Shown here in pieces: positions 1 to 7,000 of a DNA stretch of 10,249 nucleotides. Source of the DNA: Acidobacteriota bacterium (lineage in GTDB: Bacteria > Acidobacteriota > Vicinamibacteria > Vicinamibacterales > 2-12-FULL-66-21); contig JACDDJ010000038.1 of NCBI GenBank assembly GCA_013817065.1, forward strand, positions 3,837-14,085, written 5' to 3'. The notes under the pieces are model-generated. The model searched no databases. It saw only the letters and a list, made by a program, of their open reading frames with translations, and was not told where the DNA came from. Position 1 is the first letter of the stretch, and the number at the start of each line of letters is the position of its first letter. A program made the translations under genes and the position numbers.

Positions 1-388
1 CCCAGGCAGCCAGCGTGAGCGCACTGCCATAAACATCAAGTGTCGTGGGCGCCAGGTATCCGGTCGCGCCGTCTAATTGCACCCCTGCCCCCAGGCGACC
101 GGCAGTCCAACTGACGCCATTCATCAACGTGGCAGGGTAAGCGCCTGCACCGTCAAAGGCGGTTGATCCTTCGGCTTCGTTCAACCGCCAGTGTGCGACG
201 AGTCCGTTGTCGTTGCTGACCGCAACTGCTGGAACGGCCAGGAGGTGGGGAGAGTCGCCGCTGTGCCGGCCGGCCAGTATCTGCAGGGGTGTGCTCGACA
301 GCAGCAGAACCGAAAGCAACGTGGGCAGGGCCGCCCGTGCTCGCCGGTGGCGGGGACTGAATGGTTTTGTAAGGGCAAGTAGCGTCAC
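1..388 (-). CDS. Secreted LamG-domain (concanavalin A-like) protein, N-terminal part
   Basis: Partial gene that runs off the left edge; 129 codons are visible. I start it at GTG 388 because GAGGAG lies 7 nt upstream and because a signal peptide follows. Residues 1-20 hold several Arg/Lys, 21-34 are hydrophobic (LPTLLSVLLLSSTP), and a cleavage site is likely near LQILA-G (39/40). The mature part opens with GLVAHWRLNEAEGSTAFDG (62-80), then GVSWTAGRLGAGVQLDG (91-107) and TLDVYGSALTLAAW at the edge. This is the typical start of a LamG/laminin-G-like jelly roll (W-x-L/F-x-E...G...A-x-D-x-x-G), a fold usually used for binding glycans or cell-surface ligands. The rest of the protein and any anchoring signal lie outside the window. 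A possible sigma-54 promoter lies about 120 bp upstream. The LamG assignment is from motif recognition; the ligand is unknown. Confidence 0.85.
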   Translation of the reverse strand, partial: MTLLALTKPFSPRHRRARAALPTLLSVLLLSSTPLQILAGRHSGDSPHLLAVPAVAVSNDNGLVAHWRLNEAEGSTAFDGAGAYPATLMNGVSWTAGRLGAGVQLDGATGYLAPTTLDVYGSALTLAAW

Positions 389-825
389 CGTGGGTCTCCT
401 CGTTGGCTGAGGGCAGACCTTCGGCACGGCACTCGTCTTCGGGACTGTGCAGCCGTTCGCTGTCTCAGCTGATTGCTGGTTGTCTGGAACTCTCGATCTC
501 GCTGCCGCAAGCGACAGGCCCTACATAGACGCAGGAATTACTAGGTATTTTTTTGTTTGAGGGATGTTCTGCCGCCAATCTCGAGGGCGGACGCATCAAA
601 ATTGTAATAGGGGGAAGGGCGAGCACCGGGTCGGAGTATCGATCATTGGGACGTTCTGCAGACGGCAACCTGAGGGGGCCCAACCGGGTGGAACTAACCT
701 TTGGACGATGTGCCCGGTCGATCAGTTACTTTGCTCGGTCAACCGTCACGTTCCGAGCGGCGCCCAGACATGCCAGGAGGGGCGCCAGAGTCGTAGACTC
801 CGCAAGGGATAGGAAGGAGTGCGGT
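389..825. other. Gene-free region between the LamG gene and the small minus-strand gene
   Basis: This 437-bp stretch has no reading frame with convincing codon use. The longest open frame on the plus strand (553-894) gives an Arg-rich composition with several Cys and runs antisense into the better-supported gene at 826, so I reject it. The part nearest the LamG gene holds its ribosome binding site (GAGGAG) and the candidate sigma-54 promoter at 507-521. Positions 536-557 are conspicuously A/T-rich for this genome (a run of seven T on the plus strand). I found no RNA gene or terminator here. Confidence 0.6.
507..521 (-). promoter_or_regulatory. Candidate sigma-54 (-24/-12) promoter for the LamG gene
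   Basis: Read on the minus strand, positions 521 to 507 are GGGCCTGTCGCTTGC. The invariant GG (520-519) and GC (508-507) are exactly 10 nt apart, and 8 of the 11 informative positions fit TGGCACG-N4-TTGC. Transcription would start near 496, giving a leader of about 108 nt. An A/T-rich stretch (533-557) lies just upstream, where a DNA bend or activator contact could sit. The neighbouring gene at 1363 encodes a sigma-54 activator, which raises the prior. One such match can arise by chance in GC-rich DNA, so the call is tentative. Confidence 0.3.
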
Positions 826-1053
826 TTAAACCCGTGTGCCGAGCGGCGCTGTAATGCCGGCCGGGATCGAAGCGGACGCCGCCGTTTCGAATGAGTGGTG
901 CGTGTGCTGGAACACCTGCGCGCCCGTCGTCTCGACGCGCAAAGTGTAGGCAATGGGGAACTGATCGAGGATGGCACCCACGGCCTTCAGCAGGGCGGGT
1001 GCGAAGGCGTTCTCATCGTCGGCAGTCAGGGAGGAGATGAGGCGGATGTCCAT
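826..1053 (-). CDS. Small protein of unknown function (75 aa)
   Basis: Short gene that I do not recognise. It begins MDIRLISSLTADDENAFAPA and continues with an alternating hydrophobic stretch (KAVGAILDQFPIAYTLRVET), then QVFQHTHHSFETAASA, ending in a Pro/Gly-rich tail. Codon use supports it: third positions are overwhelmingly G or C (GAC ATC CGC CTC ATC TCC TCC CTG ...), unlike the flanking spacers. ATG 1053 is chosen because the 16 codons before it are less GC-biased and include TTA. No clear Shine-Dalgarno precedes it, and the frame stays open to an ATG at 1101. There is no signal peptide or membrane segment, so it is probably cytosolic. The mix of beta-like strand and His residues (HTHH) could suit a small alpha/beta fold, but I assign no function. 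Confidence 0.6.
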   Translation of the reverse strand: MDIRLISSLTADDENAFAPALLKAVGAILDQFPIAYTLRVETTGAQVFQHTHHSFETAASASIPAGITAPLGTRV

Positions 1054-1362
1054 GCGGACTGACAAATGTGCAAGTGATATTCCGCAGCGTAAGAAACACA
1101 CGCACAGCGGCTATATCCAATCGTTATAGGCACATATGCCTTCGGACTGTTGAGTTCGGACGTTGTATCCCCCCGACGAAGTCCGCTTTTAGCAGACATT
1201 CGTCCGCAAATACGCTTCGATTCCCGCCAACCAAAGTCGGTTCGCCGTGTATGTCCCGAGTGAAGACCGGACACGTCCAGTGTCAACTCAACGATGAATT
1301 ATTTACGCGACCCCCTCCGAGGTCCGTCGTCCCGGTGCATAATGTCTTCTCCTCAAGGAACA
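1054..1362. other. Divergent intergenic region
   Basis: About 309 bp between the divergently transcribed small gene (826-1053) and the sigma-54 activator. On the minus strand, TATAAC (1128-1123) with TCAACA 19 bp upstream (1153-1148) is a weak sigma-70-like promoter for the small gene. On the plus strand, CATAAT (1338-1343) could be a -10 box for the activator, giving a short leader that contains AAGGA (1355-1359). The heptamer TTCGGAC occurs twice (1141-1147 and 1155-1161), 14 bp apart, which could be a regulator site. None of these is strong alone. The frame of the activator stays open upstream to an ATG at 1294, so 1294-1362 might be coding. Confidence 0.4.
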
Positions 1363-2517
1363 ATGGCCACCCCAAACCAATACCTTCAATTGATCGGGCA
1401 GAGTCCCGCGATCGGGACGGTCCGTGAGGAGATTGACTACGCCGCGCGCTGCGATGCCAAGGTATTGGTCACCGGCGAGAGCGGTGTCGGCAAGGAAATC
1501 GTCGCCCGCCTGATTCACGCCGGCAGCGAGCGGCGTCACAACTCGCTCGTCACGGTCAATTGCGCCGCGCTGACCGAGTCATTGCTCGAAACGGAACTCT
1601 TTGGCCACGTGCGGGGGAGTTTTACCGGTGCCCATCGCGACCGGACCGGCGTGCTCGAACAGGCACACCGCGGTACGGTCTTCATGGACGAAATCGGCGA
1701 GACCACCCCGCGCATGCAGGGGTTGCTGCTCCGATTTCTCGAGACGGGCGAGATTCAGAGGGTCGGATCCGAACGCACCGAGGCGCGCGTCAACGTTCGC
1801 GTGATCGCCGCCACCAATCGCAACCTCTCTGACGGTGTCGCGGCCGGGACCTTCCGAGAGGACCTGTTCTATCGCCTCAACGTCATTCAGCTGCACCTGC
1901 CGCCGCTTCGCGAACGACTCGAGGACGTCCCGGCGCTGCTCTCGAACTTCCTCACGATGTTTGCCGCCCAGTATCAAATGCCGGTGCCGGTCGTAGCAGA
2001 CGATGCGATGGCGATGCTGGAGTCGTACGGATGGCCCGGCAACGTGCGGGAACTGAAGAACGTCGCAGAGCGCCTCGTGGTTCGCAGTCGCAGTGGACGT
2101 ATCGACCTGCCAGATCTGCCCACGATCGTCATGCGGCCGACCAGTCCGGTGCCGACGTCCCTGACGGCGACACGCGGAGTGGAAGACCTTCTCTTCGAGA
2201 AGATGGTCATGCAGCGCGAGTCGTTCTGGTCCGCCGTCTACACGCCGTTCATGTCACGTGACCTTACCAGGGACATCTTGCGGGCGCTGGTACGGAAAGG
2301 GCTCGAGCAGACAGGCGGGAACTACAAAATCCTGACCGAGCTGTTCAACATGCCGACAGGTGACTACAAGCGCTTCCTCAACTTCCTGATGAAGCACCAC
2401 TGCCACGTCGCCTTTCAGCAGTTTCGAACCGTCCAGGGGCGCCCGGGGAAGATGGTATCGGAGACTCCTGTCACGCCACCGTCGTATCAAGACAGAGACT
2501 TCAGGGCCCGGCCTTAG
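1363..2517 (+). CDS. Sigma-54 activator AAA+ ATPase lacking an N-terminal regulatory domain
   Basis: Bacterial enhancer-binding protein that would use ATP hydrolysis to remodel RNA polymerase-sigma-54 promoter complexes. Counting from ATG 1363 (384 aa): Walker A GESGVGKE (38-45), GSFTGA loop (85-90, Ser in place of the usual Ala, Thr kept), Walker B VFMDE (106-110), arginine-finger region FREDLFYRLN (164-173), and sensor II GWPGNVREL (223-231). Only about 10 residues precede the AAA+ core, so there is no receiver, GAF or PAS domain, as in PspF-type activators. The C-terminus (about 275-358, with FNMPTGDYKRFLNFL) is not a standard Fis helix-turn-helix but may serve for DNA binding. I prefer 1363 because AAGGA precedes it and the extension from ATG 1294 (23 aa more) contains a TTA codon and lacks a Shine-Dalgarno. 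The stop codon overlaps that of the convergent receiver gene by 4 bp. Target genes are unknown. Confidence 0.9.
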   Translation: MATPNQYLQLIGQSPAIGTVREEIDYAARCDAKVLVTGESGVGKEIVARLIHAGSERRHNSLVTVNCAALTESLLETELFGHVRGSFTGAHRDRTGVLEQAHRGTVFMDEIGETTPRMQGLLLRFLETGEIQRVGSERTEARVNVRVIAATNRNLSDGVAAGTFREDLFYRLNVIQLHLPPLRERLEDVPALLSNFLTMFAAQYQMPVPVVADDAMAMLESYGWPGNVRELKNVAERLVVRSRSGRIDLPDLPTIVMRPTSPVPTSLTATRGVEDLLFEKMVMQRESFWSAVYTPFMSRDLTRDILRALVRKGLEQTGGNYKILTELFNMPTGDYKRFLNFLMKHHCHVAFQQFRTVQGRPGKMVSETPVTPPSYQDRDFRARP

Positions 2518-2897
2518 CGACCGGGTTTTAGCGACTCGATCTCGTCGAGGAGCCGATCGAAGGTCACCGGCTTCACCAGATAGCGTGCGTCGATGTGCGC
2601 CGCCTCCGCCTGCAGCACCGGATCGTCGTATCCAGAGAACACGATGATCCCAATCTCGGGATCCCTGTCGCGCGCGATGATCGCGAGTTGCAGCCCGTTG
2701 AACGGGCCGAGGCGGACGTCAGTGACCAGGATGTCGAACTTCTCCTCGAGCAGCTGCTTGCGGGCATCCTCGAACGACTCGCTCGTAACAGCCGGCCGGC
2801 CGGCCCGGCTGAACGCCATCCGGAAACCATCGAGCAGCGAGGGCTCATCGTCGACCATGAGCACACGCGGATAATCTGTGGAGCGAGTCTGCGGCAT
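2514..2897 (-). CDS. Stand-alone response-regulator receiver protein (CheY-like, 127 aa)
   Basis: Single receiver domain with no output domain. The phosphorylation site is complete: acidic pair D16-D17 in VLMVDDEPSLLDG, phospho-acceptor D60 in FDILVTDVRLGPFNG, switch Ser S88 in IIVFSGYDD, aromatic Y106 and the conserved K109-P110 in ARYLVKPVTFDRLLDEI. It is therefore expected to accept phosphate from a histidine kinase (none in this window) and to act by protein-protein contact, as CheY- or Spo0F-like proteins do. The start at ATG 2897 lies only 8 nt after the 3' end of tRNA-Pro and has no Shine-Dalgarno; later in-frame starts would remove the acidic pair. Its 3' end overlaps that of the sigma-54 activator by 4 bp (TTAG), so the two genes are tail-to-tail. 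A partnership with that activator is plausible but inferred from position only. Confidence 0.92.
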   Translation of the reverse strand: MPQTRSTDYPRVLMVDDEPSLLDGFRMAFSRAGRPAVTSESFEDARKQLLEEKFDILVTDVRLGPFNGLQLAIIARDRDPEIGIIVFSGYDDPVLQAEAAHIDARYLVKPVTFDRLLDEIESLKPGR

Positions 2898-2905
2898 CAG
2901 AATTG

Positions 2906-2982
<77 letters not shown>

Positions 2983-2992
2983 ACTGCTTTTG

Positions 2993-3022
2993 ATTATACG
3001 TGCGCGGGACGAAATCTCTCAC
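2993..3022 (-). promoter_or_regulatory. Sigma-70-type promoter of tRNA-Pro
   Basis: Minus strand: a perfect -10 TATAAT (2998-2993) and GTGAGA (3022-3017, 4/6 match to TTGACA) with an 18-bp spacer. The expected start, near 2986, is only a few bases before the mature tRNA 5' end. The -35 box overlaps the stop codon of the DUF5996 remnant, so the tRNA promoter is nested in that gene's end. It probably also drives the receiver gene after the tRNA. Confidence 0.55.
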
Positions 3023-3225
3023 CGCTCGAGTTTTGCCCGTTCCCAATTGGCGAGATCAGCGGCAGCGTTGTATGTCGACTCGAGGAACGCGCGAAGACCC
3101 GCTTCGGGATCGCTCGACGTCCGGACCGCCTCGTAGGGCACGACGAACTCCGACATGAGATGCAGCGTCTCGTAGGTCGGCTTCCAGTCGTCGAGCGGCA
3201 GCGCCGGCCATGCTGTGCGGGTCAT
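3019..3225 (-). CDS. Internally deleted DUF5996-family gene (68 aa remnant)
   Basis: The first 23 residues (WPALPLDDWKPTYETLHL at 6-23) look like the N-terminus of DUF5996 proteins. From residue 26 on (FVVPYEAVRTSSDPEAGLRA, then FLESTYNAAADLANWERAKL) it looks like the extreme C-terminus of the same family. Full-length members, as I recall them, are near 300 residues, so about 230 central residues appear to be missing, with the reading frame preserved. The junction lies near M24-S25. The start at ATG 3225 abuts a perfect inverted repeat and has no Shine-Dalgarno. It lies 29 bp after the stop of the upstream gene on the same strand, so it might be co-transcribed. It is probably a decayed gene, although a genuine mini-version cannot be excluded. 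The family's function is unknown to me. Confidence 0.7.
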   Translation of the reverse strand: MTRTAWPALPLDDWKPTYETLHLMSEFVVPYEAVRTSSDPEAGLRAFLESTYNAAADLANWERAKLER

Positions 3226-3244
3226 CGCACGATCATATCGTGCG
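3226..3244. repeat. Perfect 8-bp inverted repeat abutting a start codon
   Basis: CGCACGAT-CAT-ATCGTGCG on the plus strand: two perfect 8-bp arms around 3 bp, filling most of the 29-bp gap between the hypothetical gene ending at 3255 and the DUF5996 remnant starting at 3225. No T-run follows on either side, so an intrinsic terminator is unlikely. It could be an operator, or an mRNA hairpin that blocks ribosome access to the ATG immediately after it. Confidence 0.7.
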
Positions 3245-3254
3245 GCTGAAAGCT

Positions 3255-3812
3255 CTACTTCTCTAAAACCTCGTCACTGGCGCGCACACGGGCGACGATC
3301 AGCTCGATCAGATCCGCCTGTGACATAGGGTTCAGCGATTCCGCGGACAATTCGCTGAGCTCGTAGGCCTCGATGATGTTGACGAGGTGCCACTCGGCGA
3401 GTGCCCCCAACTGGCGGCGGAGCAGATCTTCGCCATTGCGGTAGACCGAAAAGGGGTTCAGCACGCTGTCGGGCCGGGGGGCCGTTTGTGGACTGCCGTG
3501 AGGCAGCGGTCCATCGAAGGCCGGTGTCGGTTCAGGCTGAACCGGGGGCACCACCAGCGGATCGAGGCAGCGCTCGAGTGCGCCTTCCAGATACACCGGC
3601 GAGATGCCAGTGGCCCAGTACTCGGTGTCGGTTCGATTCGGCTGGGTTGTTTCACGGGGAGAGCGCAGGATCGACGCGCCGTCGAGGGAGAGAAACTCGA
3701 ACCATCCCTCCCAGCGGCCGTCGGTCATCTCGCGTCCACACGCCTGGGCGCTGTAGGTCACGCCGTCCGAGCCGGTGATCCTGTCGCTGTAACGAACCAG
3801 CACTTCAGCCAT
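3255..3812 (-). CDS. Hypothetical protein, two-part, 185 aa
   Basis: I do not know a function for this protein. The N-terminal half (1-80) is a compact beta-rich segment: MAEVLVRYSDRITGSDGVTY, then a Trp-rich stretch RWEGWFEFLSLDG (33-45), ILRSPRETTQPNRTDTEYWA (48-67) and ISPVYLEGALERCL. A Pro-rich linker follows (about 88-116). The C-terminal part (about 118-185) is predicted helical: FSVYRNGEDLLRRQLGALAE, WHLVNIIEAYELSEL, and a final helix with QADLIELIVARVRASDEVLEK. The style recalls small acidobacterial hypotheticals that I cannot name. There is no signal peptide or membrane segment, so it is probably cytosolic. ATG 3812 has a weak GGA about 8 nt upstream. The codon bias is strong and the gene is intact. 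The DUF5996 remnant follows on the same strand. Confidence 0.82.
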   Translation of the reverse strand: MAEVLVRYSDRITGSDGVTYSAQACGREMTDGRWEGWFEFLSLDGASILRSPRETTQPNRTDTEYWATGISPVYLEGALERCLDPLVVPPVQPEPTPAFDGPLPHGSPQTAPRPDSVLNPFSVYRNGEDLLRRQLGALAEWHLVNIIEAYELSELSAESLNPMSQADLIELIVARVRASDEVLEK

Positions 3813-3922
3813 GCTCGTTCCATTTGCAACGCCAATGCCCGGCTATCGTGCTGCCCGGGCGGAGAACTCGCGGCAGAGAAGGCCAGAGATGGGAAGGGCT
3901 CTTCGATAGAGCGTACAGCGAA

Positions 3923-3968
3923 AGTCCGCGCCTCGGCGACGACTCGTATCGTCTGCGTGGCGCGGACT
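3923..3968. repeat. Nested stem-loop, 10-bp perfect outer stem
   Basis: AGTCCGCGCC (3923-3932) pairs perfectly with GGCGCGGACT (3959-3968). Inside, GACGA (3938-3942) pairs with TCGTC (3949-3953) around a 6-nt loop, with symmetric 5-nt internal loops between the stems. The element lies between the end of the giant secreted gene (4003) and the start of the 185-aa gene (3812). In the minus-strand transcript the tail is only UUU, so it is a weak candidate for an intrinsic terminator; mRNA 3'-end protection or attenuation is an alternative. Confidence 0.6.
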
Positions 3969-3983
3969 GCGAGCTGATTTTCC

Positions 3984-3999
3984 AGCCGCTTAGGCGGCT
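3984..3999 (-). terminator. Short stem-loop just after the giant gene's stop codon
   Basis: AGCCGC (3984-3989), loop TTAG, GCGGCT (3994-3999): a perfect 6-bp hairpin starting 3 bp after the TAA of the giant gene on the minus strand. There is no U-tract behind it (GGAAAATC follows). Together with the larger stem-loop at 3923-3968 it may form the 3' end of the mRNA, but Rho-independent termination is not well supported. Confidence 0.35.
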
Positions 4000-4002
4000 T
4001 GG

Positions 4003-7000
4003 TTATCGGTACTCGATGCTGGCGATGATGGCGCCGCCACCTCGAATAACTATCGGAGCGAAGATGAAGCCCGACGAGTATCCCGTGCCTGGATCGGCCA
4101 TCACTGACTTCCATTCGATGATCCAGACACCGGTCTGCGGCGGGGCGTTGAGATTGCCCACCAGTGCGACGTTGTTCGTCCCGCCGTTCTGGCTGAGCTC
4201 TACCGGCTTGGTCAAGAGGTTTCCGGACGAACTGCGGACCAGCACCGAACCGTTTTGGTTCGCGATTGACCATGTGCCGCCTGCCGGGGCAGTCGGTGCC
4301 TGACCCACCACATCGTTGGAGAAGCTGGCGCTAAATACCGGCTGTGAGCCCGCACCATCACGAACCGTGATGTCGTCCCATCCAAACCGCTGGGTACCGG
4401 TTGTGCCAAATTCGACGCCCACACTACTCAGAGTGGTGGCGGCGAAGGGGATGTTCTGAGCATTGTCAAGCGCTAGGCCGTTGATGCTCAGGCTCGCTGT
4501 CTGCGCGGTCATGTCGACAGTAAGTCGGAACGTCTGGGCAACGTTCTGAGTCCACGTGCCGATTGAGCGGCTCGCCGAATTGAAGGTCAGGCTGCCACTC
4601 ACTCCGGGTGGAGGAGCCGCCGGCGGCGCGTATTCGACAATGTAGCCCTCGGTCGGGTAGACCGGGTTCGACACGACGTTGTTGTTCCAGGTTCCGTCGG
4701 TGAACATTTCGACCCAGAACTCGAAGTTTAGGTTGTTGGGTTCCCCAGGCGCCCACGGTCTGTAGGTCTCAGTTTCTCCGGTGATCCACTCGAAGGTACG
4801 AGGACCGGTGCCGTCAGGGTCGTAGAGACCGAGCCAGGCTCGCATAACCCCTGTGCCGCGCAGGCTGTTGACGAACTGATTTTCAGCAGCGTTGGCGATG
4901 GTGACCAGTCGACCCGAAATCCCGTTGTGGGTTCTGGCGGCTGCAGCGTCCCTGGCCTGCGTCCACGAGAGTCCGGTCACCTTGACGTATTCGTAGAAAT
5001 TGCCATTGCCACCGGCCTGGATGGACCACTGCACGCGACTATCGCCGACCACGAAGGTCTCGGACCACGCCGAGGCGGGCGGTTGACCGACGATGTCGGC
5101 CTGTGCCAGCAGCCGGTACGTGCCCGCCGGAACTCCAGGGAGGGAGAAAGTCGCAGTTCCATCGGCGTTGGTCGTGGAGGTAAGGCTGCTGCCGATCTGA
5201 GCGTTGCTCGGTACCGATCGGACAGACAGCGTGACCGGGACACCCGGCAGGGTGGCGCCGGCAGTATCCTTGACCCGCACGCTCACGGTGCCGAGCGGCA
5301 CACCCGGCGCTGCATTGACCGGCAAATTCAGGAACTCCGCATTCAGCGGCACCGCGGGGGCGACGTCCTCGCCGACCACGACGACGCCATTCACCAGGGC
5401 GACGTCACGAGCCTGTGGCAGGACCACCGGCGTCACGACCTGCGCGGCGGTGAACGTCACCCCGTCATTCACGTTCAAGTCCCTGACGCGGAGTGTGATC
5501 TTGGCCGTCTCGCCGGGTGCCAGCCAGAGCGTGGCGTTGGACACGCTCGAGTTGGTGATGGCCGGGTCGGTCAGGTTGAGCGGGTCGGCGAACACCGGGT
5601 TGGTGATGTTGGCCAACAACTGGTTGTGCGGCTGGTTCTTCAGAACGCACGCGACCGCGACCGGATTGAAGTAGACCTTGCGGAGGATCAGCTGCAACGC
5701 GATCTGAGTGGGTGACGGCTGCGCACCATTGAGAAGGAGCTTGACCGAGAAGGACGTGGTGGTGTTTCCATCGTTGGTCACCGTCCATGTCGTGTCAGTC
5801 ATGGAGTCGTCGCCCGGGGTTGCGTTACTGATATCCGGATTGGAGATGTCCGGATTGCTGATATCCGGGTTGGAGATGTCCGGATTGCTGATGTCCGGAT
5901 TGCTGATGTCCGGGTTCGCGACCTGGACGTTCGAGATGTCCGGGTTCGAGATGTCCGGGTTGCTGATATCCGGATTGCTGATGTCCGGGTTGCTGATGTC
6001 CGGATTGGAAATGTCCGGATTCGACACCTCTGCGTTCGAGATATCCGGATTGCTGATGTCCGGATTGCTGATATCGGGATTGCTGATGTCCGGGTTGCTG
6101 ATATCCGGATTGAGGATGACGGTCGCCTGCAAGCCGCCCGGCGTTTCGGTCCCACCAGCGGTGCCTACTTCTTTGACCGTGACGTTGATCTGCGCGTCAG
6201 GGTCGGTTGACGTCGCATACACGTTGCGCGCGATGGTGGAACGGCGCGGAACCGTGACGTCGACCGTGGTGACGATCGCCGGCACCGCCGGCCCTCCTGG
6301 CACAGACGGCAGGAGCGATGCCTGCAGGAAGGACGCGGCCCCCCCAACGGGTTGATTCTGGATCGTCATCCTGAACGTGCGCGCCACTTCGGTTGCGTTC
6401 TGCGCAAAAACGACAAAGCCGCGTGGCAGCGTGGGGTGAAGCGGCTTGGTGTTGCCGGGGGAGCCGGCGACGAGGCCACCGGTGATCCGGGCGCTATAGA
6501 TGTTCTGGTTCCGCATCCCCTCCCGGCCGGGCACGCAGCCCCCCAGTGTCGGTGGGGTGTAGGTTTTCCAGTCCCCGTTGATCGGCGGCACGACGTCCCG
6601 ATTGTCGGTCCACACCGCATGGAACAGGGGCGAACTCGCCGGGGCGGTGTTGTAGGTCCAGCCACCGCCAGCTGTCGGTCCGAATGACGGCGAGGGCGCC
6701 AGGTCGATGTAGTCACCGACGAACGGCACGGTCCCGAGCTGAAACAGCTTGAGATTCGGCGGATTGTACTGCAGCTGCTCGACCGGTCCTGGCGGGGTGT
6801 TGGGACGATTGCCCATCAAATACTCCGAGACCCGGACCGACGAGCCGAACTCCGTGATCGGGCCCGGGAGCGCCATCGCCGCCCGCACGTCGACCGTATG
6901 CCGCTTCTGGCCGAAGGTGACCGCGGACGTCTCGTCGACGAACCTTCGGAATACGCCTGAAACGTCGTGCTGAAAATCGTAATAGGCGATCATCAGCTTG

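Noticed and set aside
553..894. 113-aa plus-strand open frame in the gene-free region
   Set aside because: Arg-rich composition with several Cys, no GC3 bias, and antisense overlap with the better gene at 826-1053.
1281..1286. Perfect TTGACA on the minus strand upstream of the small gene
   Set aside because: No acceptable -10 box at 15-19 bp spacing and it is over 220 bp from the start codon.
4927..5715. 262-aa plus-strand open frame
   Set aside because: Runs antisense through the well-supported giant gene; Arg/Asp/Gly-rich composition typical of shadow frames in GC-rich DNA.
5827..6111. Short-repeat array considered as CRISPR or other DNA-level repeat
   Set aside because: Units are 15 bp with no spacers, in frame within a long gene, and vary only at synonymous sites; this is a protein repeat.
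5708..6355. Plus-strand open frame with repeating MSGLLISGL-type peptides
   Set aside because: It is the antisense shadow of the NPDIS array: a 15-bp unit without stops in any frame keeps all frames open. No ribosome binding site or sensible product outside the repeat.
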